Part shown: positions 20,467-29,296 of the stretch, in pieces | Layout: each line of letters begins with the position of its first letter | How positions within the stretch are numbered: the first letter of the stretch is position 1 | Assembly (NCBI GenBank): GCA_003216275.1 | Contig: QCJC01000002.1 | Location: forward strand, 62,001 to 126,000 | Reading direction: 5' to 3' | DNA from: Prochlorococcus sp. AG-402-P18 | GTDB lineage: Bacteria; Cyanobacteriota; Cyanobacteriia; PCC-6307; Cyanobiaceae | Length of the DNA stretch: 64,000 bases | Notes under the pieces: model-generated | The model's database searches: none | Seen by the model: the letters and a program-made list of their open reading frames with translations, nothing else | Told to the model about the DNA's origin: nothing | Program-made: the position numbers and the translations under genes

Positions 20467-21385
20467 GACATGTCTCCAAAGTTGATTTAGTTAAGAAAAG
20501 TGATTGGGAAGATCCATCAAGACCCCGACCTTTAAAATTCAATGCTGAGATAACCGCAACCAACAAACAAGCAACTAGTTGGTGTCCAATAACAAGTACT
20601 GGTTCACTCATCCGAAATTGAATTGAAAAAACTCCTAAAAAGATTTGTAAAACTATCAAAATAGTAATCGTCAAAAAATATGGCCATTGATCAACAAAAG
20701 TATCTCTTTGAACAAATGAAATAATTACAAATGAAATCACCAAAATGCTTACTGGCAAGGCAGTTGAACGATGAAGATTCAAAAGATTACAAGAATCACC
20801 AAAATTCAAACATCTGTGTGCAGCCCAGGAGGTTGCAACCCTACTACCCAGTAAAGACTGCCCTATTACAGAAAAAAGAGATAAAAATCCAAGAGAGCGA
20901 AGCCAAGCAGGAAAAATTGATTTACCTGGATTAAGTAATTGTTGAGTCACACCACTCATAACTGCCACAAGAGTGAAAGCCACTGCGAGATGAGCCACCA
21001 CTAATAAAGATGGTAATAAATGCAATACTGTTAAAGCACCTAAAAAGCCCTGAAAAGCGACTAATAGAGTTAAAAATCCATAAGTCCAAGGAAGCCATTT
21101 AGGTAAAGATTTCAACCAGTACAAGGATAGGACAAATTGAATGATCAAAACAATTCCAACGAAAAAAGCATCTAAGCGATGAAACCATTCAAGGAATACT
21201 TGTAAATTCATTTGCCTACCTGGCAAGAATGATCCATAACACAGAGGCCAGTCAGGGCAAGCAAGGCCAGCCTCCATTACTCTTGTTGCTCCTCCAATAA
21301 CAACAAGAGCGATCAGTGCAACAACTACGTGAGCAGCAAGCTGACCTAATCTAAAGCGAGGCTTTGGTGGATAAATAATCTGCAC
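20459..21385 (-). CDS. ctaA: Heme A synthase (CtaA/Cox15)
   Basis: CtaA oxidises the C8 methyl of heme O to the formyl group of heme A in the membrane. The 308-residue product has about eight spans. His residues in conserved positions ([42 protein letters not shown]) fit the heme-binding pattern, and the [10 protein letters not shown] loop is diagnostic. The start is GTG at 21385. It shares a roughly 180-base divergent promoter region with ctaC. Confidence 0.94.
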   Translation of the reverse strand: MQIIYPPKPRFRLGQLAAHVVVALIALVVIGGATRVMEAGLACPDWPLCYGSFLPGRQMNLQVFLEWFHRLDAFFVGIVLIIQFVLSLYWLKSLPKWLPWTYGFLTLLVAFQGFLGALTVLHLLPSLLVVAHLAVAFTLVAVMSGVTQQLLNPGKSIFPAWLRSLGFLSLFSVIGQSLLGSRVATSWAAHRCLNFGDSCNLLNLHRSTALPVSILVISFVIISFVQRDTFVDQWPYFLTITILIVLQIFLGVFSIQFRMSEPVLVIGHQLVACLLVAVISALNFKGRGLDGSSQSLFLTKSTLETCHG

Positions 21386-21565
21386 GTATGCAAAGATCCA
21401 TCAAATCATTATTAATTCAACGTAGCGATTACTTTTTATACGTCACCTGAATAAGCGGACTGCAACATAAAGATTCTTTTAAAGAAATAATTCATCTTGA
21501 ATTAACAATTAGTTAATACATAAATTACTTTTGCCCATAACCTATAGAAAGAAAAGGAGATCTTC

Positions 21566-22378
21566 TTGCCGAAACTTTCGGCCATTCTAACTCTCACTTC
21601 AAGTTTGACTCTTGGCGTAGGAGGAGTCTGGGTTGCTTACAACGTAGATATGCTTCCCGTAAGCGCGAGCATGAATGCTCCTGTTTATGATGAACTTTAT
21701 CGAGTCCTCTTCATTATTGGAAGCATACTTTTCATAGGTATGACTGCCTTGGTAATTTATAGTCTCATTCAGTTTCGACGCAAACCTGGTGAAACTGGTG
21801 ATGGAATAGATTTAGAAGGTAACATCTCTCTGGAAATTTTCTGGACAGCAGTTCCTGCAATAGTTGTCTTGTTTGTAGGTTTATATAGCTACGATATTTA
21901 TGATCGGATGGGTGGTATGCAACCGTTAATGCATAATCACAGTGGGCATATAGAAAATCAGGGTGAGAAAGTTTGGGGAGGGATTGGATCAGGTCCAATA
22001 GAAACTTCATCTTCAAATAATTTATCCCCACTACCAATTGAGTTAACTGCAATGCAATTTGCTTTTATCTTTCATTATCCAAAAGGAGATATTATTTCAG
22101 GGGAACTTCATGTTCCTGTGGGAAAAGAAGTTAGTTTAAGAATGGAATCAAAAGATGTAATACATGCTTTTTGGGTTCCTCAATTTAGACTTAAACAAGA
22201 TGTGATACCTGGACAACCAACGATTTTAAATTTCACTCCAACAAAAGCAGGAAATTTTCCAATTATTTGTGCAGAATTATGCGGTCCATACCATGGTGGG
22301 ATGAGGTCAAACGTAATAGTTGATGAACAAAAAGACTTTGATACCTGGTTAAAAGAAAACTCTAAGGAAACAATTTAA
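21566..22378 (+). CDS. ctaC: Cytochrome c oxidase subunit II
   Basis: Subunit II receives electrons from cytochrome c6 or plastocyanin through a binuclear CuA centre. The 270-residue product has an N-terminal span, a second span (FWTAVPAIVVLFVGLYSYDIY) and a periplasmic cupredoxin domain with the CuA ligands in CAELCGPYHGGM and the upstream His in KDVIHAFWVP. The start is TTG at 21566, supported by an AAAGGAGA-like ribosome site about ten bases upstream, stronger than most in this window. Confidence 0.96.
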   Translation: MPKLSAILTLTSSLTLGVGGVWVAYNVDMLPVSASMNAPVYDELYRVLFIIGSILFIGMTALVIYSLIQFRRKPGETGDGIDLEGNISLEIFWTAVPAIVVLFVGLYSYDIYDRMGGMQPLMHNHSGHIENQGEKVWGGIGSGPIETSSSNNLSPLPIELTAMQFAFIFHYPKGDIISGELHVPVGKEVSLRMESKDVIHAFWVPQFRLKQDVIPGQPTILNFTPTKAGNFPIICAELCGPYHGGMRSNVIVDEQKDFDTWLKENSKETI

Positions 22379-22382
22379 ATTT

Positions 22383-24020
22383 ATGACTATTTCACTTAAA
22401 CCAAACAACTCCTCTCCAGAAAAGCTTCAACCAACGGGTTGGCTAAAATATATTAGTTTTAGTCTTGATCATAAAGTAATAGGTCTTCAATATTTAGTAT
22501 GTGGTTTCTTTTTTTATTTGATTGGAGGCTCCTTAGCAGGAGCCATAAGGTTAGAACTCACTAGTCCTCTTTCCGATTTCATGCCAAGAGAGGTTTACAA
22601 CCAAGTCCTAACATTACATGGCACAATTATGATTTTTTTATGGATCGTTCCTGTAGTCAATGGTGCCTTTGGAAACTATTTAATACCATTTTATGTTGGT
22701 GCTAGGGACATGGCGTTCCCAAGACTTAATGCAGTTGCTTTTTGGCTAATACCACCCTCAGGTTTATTACTCATAACAAGCTATTTCATAAATGGTGCTG
22801 CACAATCAGGATGGACAGCTTATCCACCTTTAAGCATTACGACTCCAGCTGCAGGTCAAATCATTTGGATATTAAGTGTCTTACTTCTGGGTGGAAGCTC
22901 AATTTTTGGTGGAATTAATTTCATCGCAACTATCCTCAAATTAAGGAGACCAGGTCTTAAATTAATGCAATTACCTATGTATTGCTGGGCAATGCTAGGA
23001 ACAAGTATTCTTGTTGTGCTCTCCACTCCTGTTCTTGCAGGAACTTTAATACTTTTAAGCTTTGACATAGTTGCTCATACTGGTTTCTTTAACCCAGGTC
23101 TTGGTGGAAACGTAATTGTTTATCAACATCTTTTTTGGTTTTACTCACATCCTGCTGTTTATATCATGGTCTTACCTGCGTTTGGTTTGGTCAGTGAAAT
23201 CCTTCCAATCCATAGCAGAAAGCCCCTTTTTGGCTATACAACAATGGTCTTCTCAATCATGGGAATAGTTGTTTTAGGTCTAGTTGTATGGGCTCATCAT
23301 ATGTTTACTAGTGGAACCCCTCCATGGATGCGCTTATTTTTCACAATAGCTACTGCTTTTATAGCTGTTCCGACTGGTATTAAATTTTTTAATTGGGTTG
23401 CAACTTTATGGGGAGGCAAAATATCACTTAACGGGGCAATGCTCTTTTCGTGTGGATTTATTATTAACTTTGTTTTAGGTGGGATAACTGGAGTGGCTTT
23501 AGCTCAAGTCCCATTTGATGTTCATGTTCACGATACCTATTTTGTTGTTGCCCACTTTCATTACATAGTCTATGGAGGCTCTGTATTTGTTATCTTCTCT
23601 TCAATTTATCATTGGTTCCCAAAATTCACGGGGAAAATGCTCAATGAAAATCTTGGGAGATTCCACTTCATAATTACATTTATAGGCTTTAATCTTTGTT
23701 TTGCACCTCAGCATTGGCTAGGACTAAATGGAATGCCTCGACGAGTTGCAGAATACGATCCACAATTTGAATTAATTAATCAAATAAGTAGTGTTGGAGC
23801 CTTGTTAATGGCTTTAAGCACCCTACCTTTTCTATGGAATATTTTTCAAAGCATCCTTTATGGGGACGACGCGGGGGATAATCCCTGGGATGCACTTACT
23901 CCAGAGTGGTTAACAAGTTCACCCCCTCCCGTTGAGAATTGGGAGGGAGAAGCCCCACTTGTTCTTGAACCATATGGTTACGGGGAAAAAAATTCAAATA
24001 AGATTAAGGATCAAAAATAA
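22383..24020 (+). CDS. ctaD: Cytochrome c oxidase subunit I
   Basis: Subunit I holds heme a and the heme a3-CuB centre that reduces oxygen. The 545-residue product has about twelve spans. Visible ligand regions are LTLHGTIMIFLWI, FWFYSHPAVYIMVLP with the CuB His-Tyr site, VWAHHMFTSG and VHDTYFVVAHFHY. It begins four bases after ctaC and its stop overlaps the ctaE start as TAATG, indicating coupled translation of the ctaCDE operon. Confidence 0.98.
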   Translation: MTISLKPNNSSPEKLQPTGWLKYISFSLDHKVIGLQYLVCGFFFYLIGGSLAGAIRLELTSPLSDFMPREVYNQVLTLHGTIMIFLWIVPVVNGAFGNYLIPFYVGARDMAFPRLNAVAFWLIPPSGLLLITSYFINGAAQSGWTAYPPLSITTPAAGQIIWILSVLLLGGSSIFGGINFIATILKLRRPGLKLMQLPMYCWAMLGTSILVVLSTPVLAGTLILLSFDIVAHTGFFNPGLGGNVIVYQHLFWFYSHPAVYIMVLPAFGLVSEILPIHSRKPLFGYTTMVFSIMGIVVLGLVVWAHHMFTSGTPPWMRLFFTIATAFIAVPTGIKFFNWVATLWGGKISLNGAMLFSCGFIINFVLGGITGVALAQVPFDVHVHDTYFVVAHFHYIVYGGSVFVIFSSIYHWFPKFTGKMLNENLGRFHFIITFIGFNLCFAPQHWLGLNGMPRRVAEYDPQFELINQISSVGALLMALSTLPFLWNIFQSILYGDDAGDNPWDALTPEWLTSSPPPVENWEGEAPLVLEPYGYGEKNSNKIKDQK

Positions 24021-24625
24021 TGACATCTATCGTTCCAAAAGAGCAATCTTCAGAAAATAAAAAAGATCTCTCAACTGAAGAACATGAAGATTTTCGTTTG
24101 TTTGGATTAATAGCTTTTTTAATTGCTGACGGGATGACTTTTGCAGGCTTTTTTGCTGCATATCTAACTTTTAAAGCTGTCAATCCTATAGGCCCAGATG
24201 CTATTTACGAATTAGAACTACCTTTACCTACTTTAAATACAATCTTGCTCCTTGTTAGTAGCTTTACTTTTCATAGAGCTGGAAAATTTTTAGAAAAGAA
24301 TGAAGCAAAGCAATGTCAAAAATGGCTTCTTCTTACATTTTTACTGGGAGTGGCTTTTTTGATCAGCCAAATGTTTGAGTACTTTACTTTGCCTTTTGGG
24401 TTAACTGACAACCTATTTGCAAGTACTTTTTATGCATTGACTGGATTTCATGGGCTTCACGTTACGCTTGGATCAATAATGATAATGATTATATGGTGGC
24501 AAACACGAGTTCCATATGGTCGCGTAAACAAGGAAAACATTTTTCCATTTGAGGCCGTAGAGCTCTATTGGCACTTTGTAGATGGTATCTGGGTCGTTTT
24601 ATTCATCATCCTTTATCTGCTTTAA
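24020..24625 (+). CDS. ctaE: Cytochrome c oxidase subunit III
   Basis: Subunit III stabilises the oxidase core and lines an oxygen path. The 201-residue, five-span product has the short cyanobacterial form, with the conserved FHGLHVTLG and VELYWHFVDGIWVVLFIILYLL near the C-terminus. It is the last gene of ctaCDE, in a TAATG overlap with ctaD. Confidence 0.96.
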   Translation: MTSIVPKEQSSENKKDLSTEEHEDFRLFGLIAFLIADGMTFAGFFAAYLTFKAVNPIGPDAIYELELPLPTLNTILLLVSSFTFHRAGKFLEKNEAKQCQKWLLLTFLLGVAFLISQMFEYFTLPFGLTDNLFASTFYALTGFHGLHVTLGSIMIMIIWWQTRVPYGRVNKENIFPFEAVELYWHFVDGIWVVLFIILYLL

Positions 24626-24720
24626 CAGGTAAATATTGATACTAAGCAAGAAACTTTCAATTAATTTGTTGCCACAATTCCACTTATTAGTCAGAATTCA
24701 GTTAATTAAAACAGTCTTAA

Positions 24721-25077
24721 ATGCTTGTTGGAAAAGAACTCCTAGATAAAGCAAGATCTTTGAGCAATCGTCCAGAAGACGAAATCGCTAAAGGATGTGG
24801 TTACGTTGGGCCAAGCGGGAGAGTTTTACGTAAAAGTTTCTACCGTGCCTTAGTTGAGGCCAAAGGATATAAACTTCGCTCAAATGGACCTGGAAGAGCA
24901 GGAAATAGATCTTCAAGAGGAAGACAAGCAGAATTTCGAACAAAAGTCCATGGGAATGGGAATCTTCTAATTGGACATGCCTATACCAAGAAATTAGGGC
25001 TTGAACCAGGACAGGAATTTCGTATTGATGTAAGAAAAGAATCTGGTGCTATAAGTTTGCTACCACTCAAAAAATAA
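24721..25077 (+). CDS. AbrB-family transcriptional regulator (cyanobacterial type)
   Basis: CyAbrB proteins are small DNA-binding regulators linked to carbon and nitrogen balance in cyanobacteria. The 118-residue product has a basic, Gly-rich centre (GYKLRSNGPGRAGNRSSRGRQAEFRTKVHG) and an AbrB-like swapped-hairpin C-terminal half (NGNLLIGHAYTKKLGLEPGQEFRIDVRKESGAISLLPL), which is the reversed layout of cyAbrB. It stands alone after ctaE with a 95-base gap. Confidence 0.88.
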   Translation: MLVGKELLDKARSLSNRPEDEIAKGCGYVGPSGRVLRKSFYRALVEAKGYKLRSNGPGRAGNRSSRGRQAEFRTKVHGNGNLLIGHAYTKKLGLEPGQEFRIDVRKESGAISLLPLKK

Positions 25078-25119
25078 TATTTCTTTCAAAAGAATTTACT
25101 TATTTCAAATATAAATCAA

Positions 25120-25782
25120 TTAATTCCAACCCTGCTCATCAAGCCATTGGGAGCTAATTACTTGGCTTTGTTCAGCAAAGGGATCATTTGCATTTTTATC
25201 TACTTTTAAAAGTTTCTCAGCATATTTAGCCATCAAATCAACTTCCAAATTAACCTTTTCTCCAATTTTTAAAAACTGCAAGCAAGTATTAGACCAAGTG
25301 TGAGGTATTACTGCTACTGAAAATCTACATCCATCATCATATATTTCTGCAATAGTAAGGCTTATCCCATTTAAACTAATACTTGCCTTATCGCACATAT
25401 ATTTGCAGAAATACGAATCATCCCAGGATACTTTCAAATTCCAAGAATTTCTCAAATTTTCGATTGAAACAATCTCACCCATGCCGTCTATATGTCCACT
25501 AACAATATGTCCACCCAGGCGATCAGAGAAACGTAATGCTGGCTCGAGATTTACAAAACTATTTTTATAAGCTTTCCCCCCAAGATTTGTTCTCTTAAGA
25601 GTCTCCTCACTTATATTTGCAATAAAAGAATGATTTATGACTTCAGAAACTGTTAAACAGACTCCATCGACAGAAACACTATCACCAAGTTTTATAGGGG
25701 AGAAAGCACTACAGCCATCAACAAGTACTCCTTCATTATTTTTTTTGATCGTACCAATAGACTGAATCAAACCAGTGAACAT
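25120..25782 (-). CDS. ribE: Riboflavin synthase alpha chain
   Basis: This enzyme dismutates two molecules of 6,7-dimethyl-8-ribityllumazine into riboflavin and a pyrimidine. The 220-residue product shows two tandem lumazine-binding repeats: MFTGLIQSIGTI with SVSVDGVCLTV in the first, GHIVSGHIDGMGEI with ASISLNGISLTI in the second. Length is normal. It is convergent with the AbrB gene. Confidence 0.95.
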   Translation of the reverse strand: MFTGLIQSIGTIKKNNEGVLVDGCSAFSPIKLGDSVSVDGVCLTVSEVINHSFIANISEETLKRTNLGGKAYKNSFVNLEPALRFSDRLGGHIVSGHIDGMGEIVSIENLRNSWNLKVSWDDSYFCKYMCDKASISLNGISLTIAEIYDDGCRFSVAVIPHTWSNTCLQFLKIGEKVNLEVDLMAKYAEKLLKVDKNANDPFAEQSQVISSQWLDEQGWN

Positions 25783-25904
25783 TATGAAACTTACAACTCT
25801 TTGAATGATAGTTGTGGTAGATAAAAATGTCTTTTAAAAAATTAAACAAGTTTTTAATTAAGTTTGATAAATATATAAGATATTAAAAGTCTCTAAACCA
25901 TTAA

Positions 25905-26915
25905 TTAGGAATTATTCCACTTAAAAGCCAAGTCTTTTTTATCATTAGAACTTAACAGAGGTAACGACCAACATCTATTCCAAACTTTTTCTTCTGGAAG
26001 AAATATAGATTTATATCTTTGAGCCATATTGATCTTTTTCCTACTTAAGTTTGAGAAGCTTGTTGGTGGCAGAAAACCTTTTCTTATTAGATTTCCCGAA
26101 TAATTTTGGCTCCACAGCAAATCAAACCACTCTTCAGGGAAAGACTCTTTAGATTTTATAGGAGAGGCAATAACTGTCCAATTCAATGGACTTCCCCGTT
26201 CAGGCAAAATAACGGATAGACGTGGATCTTTAATAAGGCTATCAACACATCTTGACAAGGGTAAAATCGCGGCGTTGGCTTTACCCGAGATGACCCAATT
26301 TAAAGCATTTCGATCATCAAATGACTTAGCTTGACTCTTGAGTTTTGATAAGTCATTAAGAAAACCTGTCTTTTGAGCAATAGAAATAATAAGAGATGGA
26401 CTATTAGGAAGTATTATCTTCTGTTCAAGTGAATTCGAGAAAATAACTTCCCAAGAATCCTTGTTCTTAAGAGCTAGAGATTCCTCATTTCTGAAAAGTA
26501 TCACCCAAGGACTTACAGTAAAAGGTAATATCCTATGTTTATAATACTCACCTAATCCATCCAGAAAAGAGCTAGTCTGAGTACTGAAATTGTTTCTAAT
26601 ATTAGTTGCTTTAATTTCTTGAAGTGAGTCATGCGGTAAATCAGAAATCCATCCATCATTTAAAACTAATAAATCTGTTTTTTCTTGAAAGGTTGAATTA
26701 TAAGGAAATGTATTTGACTCAGTATTTTTAATCGGAACAAATTCCCAAGAGGAAGGTAAACTATCAATAAATTCACTTGGGAAAGTATTTAGGAATCCCC
26801 TCAAAGCAAATTTTTTATTAGGTATTGAGCAGCCTGATAAGAGAAAGAAAGATGAGACTAACCCATACTTTATAAAGTTTCTCCTGGCAATTTTTTTTAT
26901 CTCCATATTATGCAA
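25905..26915 (-). CDS. Extracellular solute-binding lipoprotein, polyamine/spermidine type
   Basis: The 336-residue product starts with a basic region, a hydrophobic segment and a lipobox (FFLLSGC), so it is probably a membrane-anchored binding protein. The body has features of PotD-like family 1 solute-binding proteins, for example DLLVLNDGWISDLP and ILPFTVSPWVILFRNEESL. No matching permease or ATPase lies beside it. It is the last gene of a minus-strand run from topA, only five bases after the CobT-like gene. Ligand unknown. Confidence 0.72.
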   Translation of the reverse strand: MHNMEIKKIARRNFIKYGLVSSFFLLSGCSIPNKKFALRGFLNTFPSEFIDSLPSSWEFVPIKNTESNTFPYNSTFQEKTDLLVLNDGWISDLPHDSLQEIKATNIRNNFSTQTSSFLDGLGEYYKHRILPFTVSPWVILFRNEESLALKNKDSWEVIFSNSLEQKIILPNSPSLIISIAQKTGFLNDLSKLKSQAKSFDDRNALNWVISGKANAAILPLSRCVDSLIKDPRLSVILPERGSPLNWTVIASPIKSKESFPEEWFDLLWSQNYSGNLIRKGFLPPTSFSNLSRKKINMAQRYKSIFLPEEKVWNRCWSLPLLSSNDKKDLAFKWNNS

Positions 26916-26920
26916 ATTTC

Positions 26921-28108
26921 TTAGATAGTTTTACCATCTTGAGATCTCAATAAATTAATTACTTCTTTATCACAATATTTAATCATTTCTTTTTCAGTCA
27001 ACCCTTTTATTTGGGCAAGCAATGATAAGGCTCCAGCTCCAACACCTTCTTTGATGTAACCAATTTCATAATCTCTAAGTACCTTTTGATCACTATTATT
27101 AAATCTATAACCACTAGCTAATCCAAGGATATTAATTTTAAAATGATTAGCAACATTATTCAGCAAATGGATAAAAGAATTTCTTTTTTTTGAACAAGAA
27201 ATTGATTCTTCCACTAACCATGATGTAGTGCCTATTACAATCTTTTCAACAAATTCATCACGATTTTCTGGTTCAATTTGATTTAAAGCCAAAGCCAAGA
27301 CTGCCAACATTTGGCAACCACCTCCCAACAAAATCTCTTGCCCAGACTTACTTGCTCCCATTAAAAGACCAACTGCAACTGGCTGAAATGGATCCCCAAC
27401 CGCAGCCATTAAATCAACACTCGATGGATTCTTATCCAATTTTGCGGCCTTTAACCCTTGGTTTACTAATTTGTTTTTTAGTTCTAATGGCGGATTCTTA
27501 CTGCTTCCGCTGATAAGACCATTTACTTTTATGCCTAAGCCAGATAGGACTGCAAACGCTGTAGTAGTACCTCCTGGTACACACTCAGCAATTAAAAGGG
27601 GTTGTCTTAATTTCTTTCCTATTTCAAAACCACCCTTAAACAAAAGCTGTACTCTGCTTATGTCCATTGCATTACCTGAAGTCAAGCATCTAGCAGGTCC
27701 CATCTGTGGTGAATCTAAACAAATATGAGAGAAGGGAGGACTCTGTAGAAGTCCTGCCGAAATGACAGTCGGTTTTATTTTCAAAAACCTTGAAGCTACA
27801 TAGCTAATCAAGGCAGGAGAGACACCTGCAGGCAAAGGAGGTAAAGGCCATCTTTTTGGTAACAATGGTCCTCTTAATAAAAGCTCAGCATCTGCAACAG
27901 CGGTATAACGTCTAGAAACAGGAGTCGAACCAGCAGAAGAAATACCCTCGATCTCAGCGGTTTGAGATCCAGCAAGAATTAAAAAAAAAGCAGTGCTTGA
28001 AACATTTAAATACCAATTCTTAACTCTTTCTTCAATGACTTGCTCTCGTACCCCTTTCCCAAAAGCTAGTACCCCTGACGGCAATAAAGCGTAACTTTCT
28101 CCTCTCAT
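26921..28108 (-). CDS. CobT-like nicotinate-nucleotide phosphoribosyltransferase family protein (TIGR00303-like)
   Basis: CobT moves phosphoribose from nicotinate mononucleotide to a lower-ligand base for cobamide synthesis. This 395-residue protein resembles the divergent cyanobacterial and archaeal subfamily, with ECVPGGTTTAFAVLSGLGIKVNGLISGSS and EILLGGGCQMLAVLALAL as the family-like Gly-rich segments. The precise substrate is uncertain: Prochlorococcus makes pseudocobalamin with adenine, so the base acted on may differ. It follows DUF2232 by six bases. Confidence 0.78.
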   Translation of the reverse strand: MRGESYALLPSGVLAFGKGVREQVIEERVKNWYLNVSSTAFFLILAGSQTAEIEGISSAGSTPVSRRYTAVADAELLLRGPLLPKRWPLPPLPAGVSPALISYVASRFLKIKPTVISAGLLQSPPFSHICLDSPQMGPARCLTSGNAMDISRVQLLFKGGFEIGKKLRQPLLIAECVPGGTTTAFAVLSGLGIKVNGLISGSSKNPPLELKNKLVNQGLKAAKLDKNPSSVDLMAAVGDPFQPVAVGLLMGASKSGQEILLGGGCQMLAVLALALNQIEPENRDEFVEKIVIGTTSWLVEESISCSKKRNSFIHLLNNVANHFKINILGLASGYRFNNSDQKVLRDYEIGYIKEGVGAGALSLLAQIKGLTEKEMIKYCDKEVINLLRSQDGKTI

Positions 28109-28114
28109 TATTGT

Positions 28115-28801
28115 TTAGTTTGATTCAACAGAAAGTAAGCTATCAAGCAGAGCAGGTGGCTCAGGCATTGAAGCTTTGAGTCTTGGAAAAATCCAATATG
28201 CCAACGCATGTAAACAAAGAATGTAAACGATTTCTTGTGTTATTACTAGACACAGGGCAACAATTTGAACTTGCGTCATATCAGGACTAAATGAAAGATT
28301 AAAAATATCTATTCCTTTCTCAAGTAATGCTGCTCCAGCACGAGTAATAATGACCCATAAATTCTCACCAACTAATATAGATAAGACTAAAACCCTAACC
28401 AAAAAACCTACTGTTCCAATTGAGACTCCAACGCTCCAACTCAACCACCAATTCCATCCTCTTTGCCAACTATATCCCAACCATAATGAAAGTAAGCCAT
28501 ACGGGAAAAGGACTAGAGGTCCTCTAAGTGGCCCCATAAGAACGGCTAATAACATCACACAAATCATCACACCATCAACACCTGTCTTAACACCTCTTCG
28601 AATCTGCAGTAGAGCCAAAGGCAAAGGTAATGCAAGACGAAAAATCGCACCTCCAATAGGTAAATAGTAAAGAGCTATCCAAATCAAAGAAGTCGCAGCA
28701 GCTAAGTACGAAGATTCTACAATTTTCAAAGCTTTCCTTTTACTTAATGAGACTCCAGGCAAATCACTACTTTTTGGAGACTTATTATTGTTTAATGTCA
28801 C
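28115..28801 (-). CDS. DUF2232 family membrane protein
   Basis: This 228-residue polytopic membrane protein has five or six spans. A DUF2232-like pattern is seen in ESSYLAAATSLIWIALYYLPIGGAIFRLALPLPLALLQIRRG, similar to S-component-like or YybS-type proteins. A transport role is possible, but I would not assign one. It sits between the lipoprotein and CobT-like genes with gaps of only a few bases, so it probably shares their transcript. Confidence 0.75.
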   Translation of the reverse strand: MTLNNNKSPKSSDLPGVSLSKRKALKIVESSYLAAATSLIWIALYYLPIGGAIFRLALPLPLALLQIRRGVKTGVDGVMICVMLLAVLMGPLRGPLVLFPYGLLSLWLGYSWQRGWNWWLSWSVGVSIGTVGFLVRVLVLSILVGENLWVIITRAGAALLEKGIDIFNLSFSPDMTQVQIVALCLVITQEIVYILCLHALAYWIFPRLKASMPEPPALLDSLLSVESN

Positions 28802-28806
28802 AATTT

Positions 28807-29292
28807 TTATCTGTTCAAAGAATTTTTCTTTAAATAGCTTTCATTATCTAGGCGTTCAATTCTTTCAACCTCAAACTTGATACCTGCTGCTCTTAATGCC
28901 TTTGTTAAAGCCTCAGCAGGTGATGAAGGATTTGCACCATTCAATTTCAATATAATCCTGTATGGCTGAGGTTTGAATATGACCTTCTTAATTGATTTGT
29001 TCGATTTCTGACTAATCTTAGCTTTATTTAATTTGGATTCTTTAATAGTAGTTTTCTCTTCTTGCTGGAAATTTTGTTTATTAATCGCTTGGGAGGGTTC
29101 AATCTCTTTACTCCCATTTGATTTTTTTGGGCTCTTAACGCTATTCAAGGAACTTGATTGATTACCACCAATGTCAAAACTATTTTCCAATTTCTCTCCA
29201 ATTAGAGTATTCGAGCAGGCTTGAAGAGGTATAAGGATAATGATTAGCAATAATTTAATAAACATTTTTTCACGTAATCTTAAAAAAATCAA
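28807..29292 (-). CDS. Putative lipoprotein, unknown function
   Basis: The 161-residue product has a signal peptide with a lipobox (LIPLQAC), a long low-complexity Ser/Lys/Gln-rich middle, and a compact C-terminal segment (YRIILKLNGANPSSPAEALTKALRAAGIKFEVERIERLD) that looks like a small folded domain. No family recognised. It is four bases downstream of topA and six bases upstream of the DUF2232 gene. Confidence 0.65.
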   Translation of the reverse strand: MIFLRLREKMFIKLLLIIILIPLQACSNTLIGEKLENSFDIGGNQSSSLNSVKSPKKSNGSKEIEPSQAINKQNFQQEEKTTIKESKLNKAKISQKSNKSIKKVIFKPQPYRIILKLNGANPSSPAEALTKALRAAGIKFEVERIERLDNESYLKKNSLNR

Positions 29293-29296
29293 TATT

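Noticed and set aside
20731-20934. Plus-strand 67-aa ORF inside ctaA
   Set aside because: Antisense shadow of the ctaA membrane segments.
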